From Doris montereyensis (lineage: Eukaryota; Mollusca; Gastropoda; Nudibranchia; Dorididae): DNA of 64,000 nt. The position numbers and the translations under genes are program-made. The DNA lies in assembly GCA_037039925.1 (NCBI GenBank), contig JAXRKP010001455.1:1-64000 (forward strand). The letters are read 5' to 3'. Under the pieces are notes generated by a model that made no database searches, had not been told where the DNA came from, and was given only the letters and a program-made list of their open reading frames with translations. Below, one piece after another: positions 36,226-47,776 of the stretch (its first letter is position 1; the number at the start of each line of letters is the position of its first letter).

Positions 36226-36582
36226 ATTATATTTCTTCGGCTCTCTTAAATTAATACTTTACGCTATTATAAAAGTCTTGCAATCTGCAGATATTTATCT
36301 TGTTAACCTTTTTATACATCACTTATCAGTATCACTAGCATCAGTACAAAATCTAATCTACAGAACATATGTGTACGTATGGTATTGGTAAGTATCCAAT
36401 TCCAATTTGCTTAGATGACTATGAAGTTTCAGCTTCCTTGTGTGTCTCAGTGTTGCCTAAGTACATGTAATGAATGATTGACCAGGTTTATGATGATATA
36501 AATTAACTTTGATTTTAATGTGGTTGCATAATAATAATAAAACATTAAGATAACCAAATTACTTTTTTTTTATACTTCCCAG

Positions 36583-36643
36583 TTATCAGAGAGTTATCCT
36601 TTCCGAAGGGCTGCTCAGATAACAGCCTATTTCATGCAAAAGG
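36583..36643 (+). CDS. NCBP2AS2: NCBP2AS2-like protein, conserved-core exon
   Basis: Acceptor ttttttatacttcccag, donor AAGG|gtagga (weak at +5). It encodes LSESYPFRRAAQITAYFMQK plus one base. This is the most conserved block of the NCBP2AS2 family. Entry phase 0 matches the exon at 29,951 and exit phase is 1. The exon is 61 bp and intact. Confidence 0.68.
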
Positions 36644-36706
36644 GTAGGAAAGAAAATGAATGAGTTTCTTGTAAATTCAAATTACATATATACATACATG
36701 TATACA

Positions 36707-37337
36707 ATAGTGTCTCGATAATCCGAACACTCCGTTCTGAGCACTTTATCCGGATTATCGAGACATCAGGATTATCGATTCCCCGATCAAAGTATCGCAT
36801 TGTGAATCAGCGAATGACCTCAGAGTAATAAAGGCCTGGTGCATTTTACGGTGCATAGAACATTACAATGCTGTTCATCACTGTCCAGATCACTCTCTAT
36901 GTCTGTCTCTGTCTCTGACTTGTGCCTCAGATTTCTTGCTTACATACAATTTACAGCACGTCCTAAGAAGAAGATTTTATTTTATTTACCCACATCCACA
37001 ACTAAGGTGATCTGGGTGGTTTTTGGTAGGATTTTTAATTTCACCTGGAGTGCCCTGTAAACAGCCAATGGATCTGCACACAGGACCTCTTTTTATTGTC
37101 CGTCTCCGATCGGACTAGGTGTTGACCCACCTACCTGGATCAGGGGAGTAGATTTTGCTAGAAAAAACTCGAGAAACTTTGTCAACTGCTGGCGGGGCTC
37201 AAACCCACTACTTTTTGGTTGGGAGGCAGACACCTTGCCTCCGGACTACAGATACAAACAGAGGACAAAAGCTGTCCCCAGCTCATCTGTGCAGATAATC
37301 GAAACATCCAGATTATCGAAACGTGACTATATGTATA
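36707..37337. mobile_element. pogo/Tigger-like element with nested SINE
   Basis: The left end acaatagtgtctcgataatc and the right end (minus strand) atatagtcacgtttcgataa are imperfect inverted repeats with GGATTATCGA-type subterminal repeats. The TA flanks and the TIR style fit pogo-like Tc1/mariner elements. There is no transposase frame. The SINE at 36,970-37,252 is inserted inside it. Confidence 0.6.
36970..37252 (-). mobile_element. SINE family B, near full length, nested
   Basis: On the minus strand: head ccggaggcaaggtgtctgcc, B box gtgggtttgagccc, body taggtgggtcaacacctagt, gatcggagacggacaataaa and cctgtgtgcagatccat, tail cagatcaccttagttgtgga. Its right edge reaches the TIR of the host element. 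Confidence 0.85.
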
Positions 37338-37388
37338 TATACAGTCAAACCCGGTTTAACCATCAACTTTGGGACCAATGCAATATCG

Positions 37389-37510
37389 GAAGTGTAATAG
37401 CCTTCTGCCTTATGGCCTGGGGTGGGGTGGGAATGTGAGACTGTAAAAGGAAGTATAATAGCCTTCTGCCTTACGGTCTGGGGTGGGAATGTGAGACTGC
37501 AAAAGGAAGT
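37389..37510 (+). repeat. tandem duplication, about 60 bp x 2
   Basis: ggaagtntaatagccttctg ... gggtgggaatgtgagactg occurs twice with small differences. It follows a further pogo-like start (acagtcaaacccggtttaac at 37,340). Confidence 0.85.
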
Positions 37511-38460
37511 ATGTTTCAATGGTATTATTAAAAAACAGGTAAAATATCCTAATGCGCTATTCCATCCTTTGATGAAATTTATGTAGGCCTATCTGACTGT
37601 TCAAGGAAAATTGAAGCCATTGTTACAGACCAGAATCACCTTCCTTTTATTTTTTAACACCTCAAATCATAATGTCCAAATGCCCCATTTATTTTTTGTG
37701 ACATTACCATCATAAAGAAAGATAGACAAGATCATTCTTACCATCATCTGTAAATTTATTATCACTATCAGTATCAAGCATCAACAGCTTCATTATCATC
37801 ACCGCTCTTATCAATATTATTCATTGCAATGATTACATTTACATGTGTTAGAAAAATGTTAATTCTTTTTCTTTTGTACGTTATGCTAATTCAGTAGTCG
37901 CTGCATAAAAGCACACTTCATAAAAGCACACTCTGCATAAACACGCTTACATCTGCTGACCGAATATTTACTACATAATAATGAAAGTCTTCTCATAATC
38001 ACACGGTATGCATAAAAACACGCCTTTACTACTGTACATATTTTCATCAGGTATAATGCTTCAATGTGCGTAATTTGTTTGTGTGTGAAGACTAATTTAT
38101 GTATAGTAAAAGTGTGTTGTATTTCATATTGTATTGAAGGTGTTGTAACACCAAAACAATGTGCCACTTTTGGACAATAAAGTTGTATCTTATCTTACAT
38201 TGGTGATACTGATATAACGAGAACGGCAGTATAACAAGATTTGCAAGATATTATTAATATTAAATTAGTATAGTGAACCCACTTTATCCAAATCGTGCGC
38301 ATGTCACAACATTCATAAAGACGTTAGATTACAATTAAGGCATTGTCTTCATACATTGTACTAACTATAATATATGAGGCTTGACTGCTATGGAGTATAA
38401 TTAATAGGTTAACCCCACCTCGTTATAACAATATATTCTTTATTGTGATTTAATCGTCAG
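37511..38460. other. intron of NCBP2AS2-like gene, no other feature
   Basis: AT-rich. A block of catgataaa/cataaacacgc direct repeats lies at 37,905-38,020 (cataaaagcacactnc three times). Short pogo-like end fragments lie at 38,210 and 38,405 (taaccccacctcgttataac). Confidence 0.45.
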
Positions 38461-38689
38461 GACATGAAAAAGTTGAGGAGCTTAAAGAATCTGAAGTCGA
38501 GAAAATTCCGGGACACAGCTCGTGATAAAATGGAAGACGTTGACAAGAAAAAGGATGCATCAGTGAAGAGAGTCAACTCCTTTTTTTTCAAATTTTCTCA
38601 AAGAACTTGATGAAGAGTGGACAAAGGAAAAACAGAAGATAGATACTGCTGACAAGGAAACTAAAGACAAGCAAAAAAGAATTGATTGA
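38461..38689 (+). CDS. NCBP2AS2: NCBP2AS2-like protein, terminal exon, frame-disrupted
   Basis: Acceptor gtgatttaatcgtcag. In the phase set by the previous exon it reads GHEKVEELKESEVEKIPGHS and stops at 38,523. A second frame continues with FRDTARDKMEDVDKKKDASV, comparable to the ERFRDAF-type segment of the family. After an 8-T run at 38,581-38,588 a third frame gives NFLKELDEEWTKEKQKID and ends at TGA 38,687-38,689. Two single-base changes would therefore join a lysine/glutamate-rich tail. Either assembly indels or gene decay explain this. Confidence 0.5.
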
Positions 38690-38908
38690 AAATAATGTCT
38701 TTCACACTTTCGTTCTATGTGTAAAGTATTCAATTTTAGTTTACACCTTGCTTACGTTACAGTTTTATTCATGAGTGTATGAATTAAGATATATATATTA
38801 TTATGTTGTGCCACAAAAGAAAGAGAGTGACTTTTAAAAAAAATATCTTTTTTATTACTGTTTTTACTATTGTCAATGTTTGTTTGTAGTATAATATAGT
38901 CCAAGTGC

Positions 38909-39195
38909 GGTGTTGGTGGCTGAGCCATTAGGCTGCCGGACTGAGGATCATGAGGTCCCGAATTTGAATCCTAACAAAGCCAGAGTCGACGTTGTGTTCC
39001 TTGGAGAAGACACTTAACATGCATTTTCCCCACTCTACCCAGGTGCAAATGGGTACAAGCACTAGCTTGGGAGTAAAAACCTGCATCAGACTGGCGTCCT
39101 GGCCAGGAGGTGATTATTGTCACCTGTTCCGCTTCACACTATAGAAACCGAGATAAGGTCCGGCTCTATGGGCCTTGAAGGAACTTTACTTTTCT
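38909..39195 (+). mobile_element. SINE family A, full-length, well preserved
   Basis: Head ttggtggctgagccattagg, B-box region cccgaatttgaatcc, core taacatgcattttccccact, acccaggtgcaaatgggtac, aagcactagcttgggagtaa, gtcctggccaggaggtga and cacctgttccgcttcacact, tail gggccttgaaggaactttac. The best reference copy in the window. Confidence 0.9.
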
Positions 39196-39778
39196 TTTTA
39201 ATACAGTCCAAATAGTTGATTAGATCATTCGCTTATTCAGCAATGTTAATCAAAAATCCATAAAAATAAATGGGGATAAAATGATTACTTACTTATGAAC
39301 ATGTGTAGTATGTTGTGAAATAAGGCAGAAGTGTACGGGTAGGAATGGTTTTTATATACATTTGTTCTTCTTGCTTTATCACTTTATGACGTAACGGAAC
39401 TGTTTTCAAGAATGTTGTTACTTTTGTACTTGTACAAAAATACAAAAATGTTGTCATGACTTTTATTATGTGATTGAAAGCTCCTGAGAAATTATCAGAG
39501 TACAGCCATTACACGTACATGTACTTATAAAAAATGCACAAGCATTGCAAGATGTAATCTTTACAGGCCTATATGTGTGGTTCTTGTTTTTAGTATGCTG
39601 ACGGAATGAAAATCCGGATGAGAGTTTGTGTTTAAAAGTAAAGTACATGTACTTGCACTGAGTGATGGCATAATGCCTATGATTGAAACAGGAAATAAAG
39701 TCATAGTGAGATATTTTACCAAGCTTTTTCTTCAGTCTTCCCTTCTATTTTTTTATACCTTTTGTGGGTGTACAAAAG
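39196..39778. other. no recognised gene
   Basis: AT-rich intergenic sequence. No supported frame. Confidence 0.5.
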
Positions 39779-40055
39779 TAAGTAAAGTTCCTTCAAGTTC
39801 AAGGCCGTTACGGCCAGTAGAGCTGGTGCAGTTTCAATAGCCAAGCACAACAGGTAATAATAACGCCTCCTGGCCAGGATGGTAGTCTGGCCCAAGTTTT
39901 CACTACCAAGCAAGTGCTTATACCAATTTGCACCTGGGTAGAGTGGGGAAATGTGTGTTGATAAAATAACACGACGTGGGACCTAGCTTTGCTAGATTCG
40001 AACCCCGGGGCCTCCTGATCCCATCCGGTGGCCTAGCCACTCGGCCACCGATGCC
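39779..40055 (-). mobile_element. SINE family A copy, minus strand
   Basis: On the minus strand: head ggtggccgagtggctaggcc, B box ggggttcgaatctag, core acacacatttccccactc, acccaggtgcaaattggta and atcctggccaggaggcg, tail aaggaactttactt. Confidence 0.88.
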
Positions 40056-41029
40056 TTTTTGTGGGCGTATGATTGTAGCATATGTAATGGATGGCAGTAC
40101 ATGTATAGACAAATGTTGACATTGACAGCAGCTTATTTCTATGCTAAGACTTAGAGGATGTTCACACAGTCACAGTGTAAACCTCTCTTACAAGTTACTG
40201 TCCACACACAAGTAATAACTTTTCAATAAAGAAGCAAGGCAAAGAATGTACATGTCTAATATTATATATATATATATATATATATCTTCTTAGAGTAGAG
40301 AGAGGGAAAGACAGAGAAAAACACACACATACAGAGAAGGAGAAAATTTAAACTGCATTATTAAGTTCATGCAGTAGTCATAGTACTTGAATCCTGGCCA
40401 AATTAAATTAGGAAGCAAAGAATAAATATATTTTTGAAAACTCTCATAATATATTATAATAGCAATCAATCCAGATTCAAGAAGATACGAAATTTCCTCC
40501 GTTATTATTGTGTTACAGTCACTCACTGTATTATTATTAACATATAGATGATGTTAGAATTTAATTTTTAAATTACATGATAACCTGGACTGGCCGGGAA
40601 GTAGTTGAATTTGAATGTTGTGCCTGGGTTTAAGTTTAAGAGACTTTTCAACAAGAGAGTTTAAATATCAGTTCCACTAGATACAGACTTTTACAAAGAC
40701 CAAATGAGCCGTCTCTTTTGCGTGACCTTAAAATTAAAAGACGGCCGACTTTGAATGACCGATAATGCTAACCATGGTGAAGAAATGTGATTGTAGTATT
40801 AATTACAATGTATTACTAGTATTAGCCATGGTTAGACTTTAAGTTACACGTTGTAGACAAAATTATTCCAAAACTCTGTGAATGGTAGTAAGACTAGTAG
40901 TAAGAGTGATCAAAGTCAAAGATTCATTCACATTGTTCTTCTTGTTATCCAGGTGGTTAGGTTACAGAACAGCTGCGAGTGAGATTGATTCATTGATTCT
41001 TTCAGCCCTCACTCTTGCTTAGACTTGAG
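40056..41029. other. no recognised gene
   Basis: (AT)n lies at 40,262-40,285. The rest is unique AT-rich sequence with no coding evidence. Confidence 0.5.
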
Positions 41030-41195
41030 AGAACTAGAGGCAATGTATTGGCCTCTCAATCAAATAGTTGTGGGTTCAGGCCCCAACTGGTGAAAAAATT
41101 GTCTCAAGTTCTTTCAAGTAAAACAATCATGGCATTGGCATGTACAGAAAAATACACGGTTGAAGAGCTCTTTTCATGGTCATAACAGTAATAAT
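41030..41195 (+). mobile_element. SINE family B, diverged head
   Basis: ctagaggcaatgtattggcc, tctcaatcaaatagttgtg and ggttcaggccccaactgg follow the family B head order. After this the similarity fades. Confidence 0.5.
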
Positions 41196-41399
41196 ACTAG
41201 TGGGAATCTGGCAGGCATACATGGAACTGACTGTGCCATTAGTGTATTCAAATGAGAAGCACTTGGCAATTTGTTATGGCCACCGATGTATAGTCATGAC
41301 CTCCACGCAAAAGTAAGCAAAGTGACTAGAGTGACCACAACTTTGTAGGTAATTTCATACATTATAAATTGTGTCATGATTATATGCCCTCTTACTTTG

Positions 41400-41693
41400 A
41401 TGGGAAATTTGGCTGCTGGATAGGGGATCATGAGGTCCCAGGTTCAAATTCTGGCAAAGTCAAGCCAGACATAGTGTTCCGTGGGAAAGGCACTTGACAC
41501 ATATTTTGCCACCTGACCCAGATGCAAAACGGTTACAGGCACTAGTTTGGGAATAAAAACCTGTGTCAGACTAGTGTCCTGTCCAGGAGGTGATTATTGT
41601 CACCTGTTCTGCTTCACATAGAAACTGCGATAAGTTCTGGCTCTATAGGCTGTAACGGCCTTGAACTTAGGTACTTTACTGTTACTTTACTTA
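41400..41693 (+). mobile_element. SINE family A, head slightly truncated
   Basis: Starts inside the tRNA-like head (ttggctgctggatagggg), B box caggttcaaattctgg, core cacttgacacatattttgcc and gtcctgtccaggaggtgat, tail ggccttgaacttaggtactt. It ends in TTTACT repeats. Confidence 0.85.
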
Positions 41694-43074
41694 CATAAAA
41701 AAGCTGCCTGCTACAAAATCTGGCATCAAGCTAATAGCATAACTGCATCCTTCTCTGTGATCAATATTATATATCATAATTTATTAATTAATAAAGGCTA
41801 TTTTTTTTTTGTAGTGCCAGATCCTCATTAACATCAAAATCGACTCTTTTCTAAGTAAGACCAAGAGTACCAACATGAAATTGAAATACCACCGACCATC
41901 CCAACTGTAGATCATATACACTCGAAAACATCTAGTCTGCAACAATTTCTAATCCCCAGACAACCTGTTTCCTCCCCAGACAAAGCCAATACATGTATAA
42001 AGCCAAACCTAGAACTAAAACTGACTAGAGCTAAAAAGTAGAAGTAGAAGGAAAAACAAAGCAACCTTACATTAATTATACAATACAACTCTGATCATTG
42101 TTGCAAGCCCACATTGCAACAATGTAGTACCCATTTATATAATACTACAAGGGCATTGTGAGATATGTTTGCTCTAGACACTGTTGATTAGCGCCTCTGT
42201 CACACCATGTGTGTGTGTGTGAGTATGTAATGTTGGCATTGGACCACTCAATCATGTGGTCAATAAATGTCCTCCCTACACCATCTCCTACCACTACCAC
42301 CCAAATCTCATTTACTCTCCTCCCCTATTTATCTTTAGTGTTGACTCAGTCAATGAGACGTTTAGCTCCTACTGCTAATCTGTCCCATGATGCATTGTGT
42401 GATTTTCCAGATCGGTGGTAACTCTTTTGTGTGGCTGTTTTTTACTCGTGCTATTCATTGTATTGTGACAGCAGAAAACTTTAACACTTAAATGTTATCT
42501 ATCTAAAAATGTGAATCAACGTATATGACTAGATTTATTTAGATAAACATCATAAAATAATTGTTGCTATGACACCTTTGACATCCTATGCCTGTCATCT
42601 CAAGACTTATTCTTGCCAGTGCCAGCCGGGAGAGCAGAACGCTAGATCTACTTATTCTTAAGTGCTTGCATTTTCACCCTTTTCGAACTTTAGAAATCTA
42701 GATTGCTCAAGTCCGACTATCTTGTATTGCCATAGAATCTAATTAATAATTGAGATTTTTACATCACTCTTGTAAGTAAATATGTTGTATCTCCCTGTGT
42801 CCTGATCTATTTATATCAGGTTCTAGTTCTTGATAAAACTGTTCTTCTCTCCAACGAATGAGTTGAAAAAAAGGACATGAAAAAAAAGAATAATTTTGAA
42901 CTTGTAGTTAGGTTGAGATATTTAATAATTTGTTAGAAATTGTGAGAATTGAAAACAGATTTTGCAAATTTACTAAATTACATTTAATAGACCTTCCATT
43001 CACCCTTGACAAAATTGCCTGAAAATTTCTCGGACCAAATGTTATGCAATATTATACAAAACATACACTGTTAC
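41694..43074. other. no confident gene; weak exon-like patch
   Basis: At 41,816-41,910, after a T-rich acceptor-like tract (tttttttttgtag), a + frame reads CQILINIKIDSFLSKTKS and on to a stop. It could be a small terminal exon but has no recognised motif. A short GT run lies at 42,209-42,222. Nothing else is supported. Confidence 0.3.
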
Positions 43075-43309
43075 ATTGAGGAAATGCGGTGACGCAAAAG
43101 TATTACCACAGCCAATCTCATGAGGTCTAATCAGAAACACCTGAAACGAGCTAAATGCCCCTGTAGTTTAACATTTTGATCCATATTCCTTAAATTTTAA
43201 TGAATATGAATCAAAATGTACAGGGGCGTTTAGCTCGTTTCAGTTGTGCCCGATTAGACCTCGTGAGATTGGCTGTGGTAACACTTTTGCGTCGCCGCAT
43301 TTCCTATTG
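43075..43309. mobile_element. palindromic MITE, 227 bp, ATTG target sites
   Basis: Element 43,079-43,305 with arms of about 105 bp: aggaaatgcggtgacgcaaa ... ccacagccaatctcatgagg ... gaaacgagctaaatgcccct, repeated inverted with few mismatches. ATTG flanks both ends (43,075-43,078 and 43,306-43,309). The loop is a short AT-rich piece. Superfamily not assigned. Confidence 0.85.
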
Positions 43310-44198
43310 CAAAATCTTATATTACTTTCACATAGAATGTGCGACTGTGCATCAATGTAACTCAGTGCAAAGAAAATAGTATAAAGTAATAATTGTGTTA
43401 AGCGCCAGTCAATAAGTTATAAAAATAGGAACACGTAGCATGTTATGTATTACTACTCTATTATTTCTAGTTTTTGTTATTACATATTACATGTGGTCGT
43501 CCTGTTCCTTCTTCTTCTCCTCTCATTATTATAATAATCATCACCACAAATGATAGTATTATTATTTATTACAGCATTAGAATGATTATTAACAAGAGTA
43601 TAAATGGTAGCAGTAGCAGTAGTGTTATACTGTTTTTGAAATAACATTATTATTATTATTTATTTATAAATAATGACGCAGAGTACTCACTGCCCTCATA
43701 TTTAACTATAATTTAAATACAGGATTCAGACTCCACACAAAAGAGTTACCACCGATCTGTTTCTGAAACAAGGGCAGATAATTTTGCACGCTAAATACCC
43801 TAATGGCATCTTGTCTCTTCACCATGCCCTCCCCTTCCTCCCTAATCCTTTTCACTTGCGTCACTACTCTCTTTCTTACCTGCCTCAGATAGCTGTGATA
43901 TGTGCACAAATTTGTGATATGTGGAGAAGTATGTGATGTGGGGACAAGTAACGGGCATGCACAAACGCACAACACATAATAAGACATGCATATATATTAT
44001 AAATATGTTTTTATCCCATGCTGCATTATTGGCCTGGACATTACAACTTACAAAACACATATTTGCCACTATCATTGACTGACATTCTGATAGCATAACC
44101 CGAAAAGAAATCTCTAGTCCCATGAATTTCGGATTAAACTTTTTTGAGTGAAGATACACGTAGTCTATATAGATCCATCTCTTTCATCATTAGCCCTA
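43310..44198. other. no recognised gene; short repeats
   Basis: ATT-rich patches near 43,530 and 43,640. A gtgatatgtg/gtgatgtgggg short repeat lies at 43,896-43,950. Minus frames at 43,706-44,159 are unsupported. Confidence 0.45.
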
Positions 44199-44910
44199 CA
44201 GTGGAACCTCTCTAGTCGGGAAATCTTGGTGGATTGTAAAATTGTCCCGATTAGTCAGGTTTCCCAGGGACCTAAACAAACCCTTCTGTGAGTGGCAAAA
44301 TGCAGAATTAAACGAACGAGTAGTCACAGGACCAGTTGATCAAAACGAAGATGACATTCATTAAAGATGTCACTCACACTCACTCTTCGTTGGACGGTAG
44401 ATAAGACACGTAATCAAGAAGGCATGGTGGATTGTTAAATCTCGTCGAGTGTCCACCCATGTAATTGACGGATGAGGCGAGCAATAAAAGACTATGACAG
44501 TGACAGTGCACAATTTTCTAAGCGCCGCCCCCGTGCCAACACCGCACTGTATTGTTAGGTGGATGAGCAAGGACTGGCTTGACGCCTGCTTTTACACCTT
44601 CATAATGGATGTCTGGCTTATTGTCGTCGTGAACTGACACTTGCGACATCGTGTACACATTATGCAATGTATAACACATGTAGCACTAATGCAGGTGTAT
44701 TAATTTATGTTTTGTTAACACAGAAACCAAATTTGGATAACAAGTGAGTGCTGGAATAAATAAATATGGGGGGATGATAATCAATGCAAGCCTGCGAAAA
44801 ATTGTCCCAATTAGCCAGGGACCTTTCCCGTTTAGAGAGGTAAAATATATATAAAAAATTCTGCTCCCTGGGAATTCTTACCGATTGGCCGGGTGTCCCG
44901 ATTATAAATC
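44199..44910. mobile_element. pogo-like non-autonomous element, copy 1
   Basis: The left end tacagtggaacctctctagt and internal blocks (aatcttggtggattgtaaaa, caatgtcccgatta-type, cccgtttagagaggtaaaat, gattggccgggtgtcccgat) are shared in order with 47,777-48,414. The right TIR is lost. No transposase frame. The TACAGTNGAACCTCT end is typical of pogo/Tigger-type elements. Confidence 0.65.
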
Positions 44911-45831
44911 AAAACAACACCTGGCTTTTCTCATGATGGGCTGTGCTACAGCTATGAATGGCTTTAAATTGTTTAGATTACCAAACTAAAATATATATTT
45001 GGATTAAGTGTGCTCGGATTGTGTGGTCAAATTATGTGGAAAAAATATGTCTTCTTTGAAGGAGACCTAGTATCCATTATATAAAATACATGTACTGTAT
45101 ATCCAATTATTTCAAGAACAGAGCTTAACTGATCTTTAACAGGATAATATCAATTTCCAACTTCAACTGAGCAATGATGATCATTTGGATAACAAGGACT
45201 GCATTAAAATATGAAAACTAAAGGCAATGTTGGTATTTGCTTCAATTTTATTTGTTTAATTAACACAATTTGAAAATGTAAAGAGAAGTTGACAAATGTC
45301 TAAAGGAATCAAAACTAGATTACATGTAGCATTGTGCCTATCTTAGAAATAATGGCAATAGTGACCTACATGTAATAATGTCCTTAAAATACAAGTGGAT
45401 ATTTATTTTTATTAAGGACCAAAAAGCAAATCAATCTATTTCTCCTCCTAAGTGAGCTATACTTATAAAAGAAAAAAACAAAAACAAAAAAAAACCCATG
45501 AAAATTCATAATTATATCTGAAACACTCTCTTCATAAGTTTGAGAAATTGTAACTTGATCTTAGTTAATATTACAGTCTTAAACTCTAACCTATTTGAAA
45601 AAAATTCTTATTAATCTTATCCATCGTACTGATTTAGCTGTATTTCAATAAAAACACATTAAAATTAAAGCAGAATTTGGCTCTAAGACTGAGAGACTTG
45701 TTGTGAAACTTAAGTTCATAAAATTTGCCAAACAGTGACTTGAAACAATGTGATGAGCAGTTGACGATCATGTTGAAATTATAATGAGATGCAGTTATAA
45801 GGATGAAAAAATGCTTCAGGGGTCACTACTA
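44911..45831 (-). other. probable SEM1 3' UTR and downstream sequence
   Basis: AT-rich sequence following the SEM1 stop codon (minus strand). On the minus strand an AATAAA lies at 45,247-45,252 and could end the transcript. This extent is a guess, since no transcript evidence is available. Confidence 0.3.
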
Positions 45832-45889
45832 CTACGTCTTCATAGGCTGAGATCCATCGGGGTTCTTCCCTTGCTTTTCTAATTCAGCT
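45832..45889 (-). CDS. SEM1: SEM1/DSS1 exon 3 (terminal)
   Basis: Minus-strand acceptor cttcatttcag, then A completing the Arg codon of exon 2, then AELEKQGKNPDGSQPMKT and TAG (45,832-45,834). AELEK(Q/H)G is the conserved C-terminal helix of SEM1; the tail after it is lineage-variable. The exon is 58 bp and in phase with exon 2. The 4.6 kb intron upstream contains repeat, pogo-like, SINE and fold-back insertions. Confidence 0.93.
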
Positions 45890-46605
45890 CTGAAATGAAG
45901 AAAAATAAAAACAATAAGAAGAAATGAAGGATTCCTCCATCACAAAACGGCAACATCAAAATGTTTCCAAATGAGGAAAAGTATAAAAAAAAATGTGTCA
46001 CTCAAACTCAAATTTATGATTTTTTATCTATAACTTTCTTGTGACACATACATAGAGGGTGTTTTATAGGATTTAAATCGCTCAAACTCAAAGATTTAAT
46101 TTTCTCAAAATAAAGACCATTTACACATATATGTAATTTCACCACCCCGCACAAAATGCGTCCTATCCACCATAGACGTTCTTTACAAAATGCTAAGTCT
46201 ATATCTAGAAAATGTCTCCCTCTTTCGTTGAGAAAAAGCATCTTTCAGCAATGCTGAGCTAAAGAAATACATTTTTTGAGGTATTGATTCATAACTGAGG
46301 AGATGGAGCCTAAAGAGTGGGTAAAAATCCAAGATGGCAGTCGTTTCCATGACGAACAAGGACAATACTTAAACTTTCTCAAATCTAATGAATTGTACAT
46401 GTATACATCATACTGTCTTTAAAAATCATAATATATATATAGATATCTTCTCTCATGTCCAAGATTAAAATATTCAAGTGTTCTGGAAGACCCATCCTGA
46501 TTAAGTGTAACACGGAAAGACAAAACATATTTTTTGCCAACAACCATAAAATTATCATGTGATTCTAAGCAGAATGTGCAATTATCAAGTATTATGTAAT
46601 GGGCG

Positions 46606-46863
46606 TTGACAGTAACACTTTTTGTCCTGCTTTTTTTACATTAGGAAGCCCCTATGCTTCGTTTAGTTAGGATTCCGTGGCACAAGAACCAAGAGAAACC
46701 CATATAATAATCATATATAAAAGCAACCAATGTTGGGTTTAGTTTTTGACAGTTGCAAACTGTGTATGTCTGTGAAAATAGATTAAACGCCGAACATAAT
46801 TTTCTTTTATTTTCTCAAAACATCCAAATTGGACTTGCACGGTTTGCGACTTTCACCGTCGAC
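46606..46863. repeat. dispersed repeat D, single-unit copy
   Basis: Shares taacactttttgtcc, acattaggaagcccctatg, ttaggattccgtggcacaag and gggtttagtttttgacagtt with 63,459-63,700. It ends in cggtttgcgactttcaccgt, the inverted form of the start of the 63.46 kb copy (acggtaaagtcgcaaactgt), so the family probably has terminal inverted repeats. Here the segment amplified at 63.6 kb is present once. Confidence 0.75.
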
Positions 46864-46956
46864 GTGTTCTTTATATTCTGTTGTTTTGTATTGCCTTTTT
46901 GTTTGTTGGCGTTTTTTCTTCTTATTTGTCACGTATTGAAATTCTACCCTAGAAAG

Positions 46957-47455
46957 ATAAACAATGAGGCAAGGGGCATGTTGAAAGTGAAGAATAATAA
47001 CAGGAAATAATATTAATGCTGTATAGGAAAAAAGACAAGACAAGTACAAAGGAATAGACAGGAAAAAATCTTGGAGCTACCTTACGGAGTGTAGGTGAAA
47101 TATGACAATAAGTGACAACTCCACTAATAAAGACAGAACAAACACGTGACGTTTCGGGTATAACCCTTCGTCAAAGGGTTAAACCCGAAACGTCACATGT
47201 TTGTTTTGTCTTTATTAGAGTAGTTGTCACTTATTGTCATATTTTGCCTTTGACTTCACTCCACTGTGGCTCCTTCGTATTATTCTTAAGGAGTGTAGTT
47301 AGCTCGGTTGGTTAGTACGCTCTTTTCATGGCGAGGTAAATCATGGGTTCAATTTCATTGGTGCCCACAGATATTTTTTTTGTCCATTCCTCCTTTGTGT
47401 TCGTCTCATCTTTGATCCAATGGGGCTTTATTATTATGTTATGTCATTATTCTAA
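46957..47455. mobile_element. fold-back tRNA-type element, family C, with nested palindrome
   Basis: Left arm 46,957-47,095 (aatgaggcaaggggcatgtt, aaaagacaagacaagtacaa, ggaatagacaggaaaa). Right part 47,287-47,455 with A box gtagttagctcggttggtta, B-box region catgggttcaatttc and right arm (gtccattcctcctttgtgt, ttatgttatgtcatta). Between them at 47,105-47,238 a repeat E palindrome is inserted. Confidence 0.78.
47105..47238. repeat. perfect-centre palindrome of repeat E ends
   Basis: Arms 47,105-47,172 and 47,173-47,238 are inverted copies of the repeat E 3' end (acaataagtgacaactccac; cgtgacgtttcgggta; aacccgaaacgtcacatg; tagttgtcacttattgt) with almost no spacer. It carries two opposed copies of the hammerhead-like motif, the + copy lacking the CTGACGA box. 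Confidence 0.85.
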
Positions 47456-47570
47456 AAAAAAATTTTTAAAAGAGAAAAGAGTAACAAATAAACATATATA
47501 TATAATATATATATATATTGAGAGAATGCAAAATGAATATGATGCAACGCTATGGAAATGTGTAAGTAAG
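47456..47570. other. A-rich and (AT)n spacer
   Basis: An A run after the fold-back element and an AT repeat at 47,494-47,518. Confidence 0.7.
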
Positions 47571-47714
47571 TTAAATAAAGTTCCTTCAAGGTCTACAGAG
47601 CAGGAGGTTATCTCGGTTTTCATAGTGTGAAGCGGAACAGGTGACAATAATCCCAAGGAACACAACATTAGACCTAGCTTTGCTAGGATTTAAACTGGGC
47701 ACCGACGCCACTCA
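47571..47714 (-). mobile_element. SINE family A, internally deleted
   Basis: The minus-strand tail (ataaagttccttcaag on +, gtgaagcggaacaggtgaca) is joined directly to the head side (cccaaggaacacaacattag, gacctagctttgctagga). The central core, the very segment amplified in the 7.4 kb copy, is missing. Confidence 0.75.
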
Positions 47715-47776
47715 TGGAAATGGGATAAGATAAAATTTTACCTCATTTTTATCTTATCTTACCCTATCATTACTAC

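Noticed and set aside
42209..42421. 70-codon open frame after a GT run
   Set aside because: Starts in a microsatellite and has no domain or splice support.
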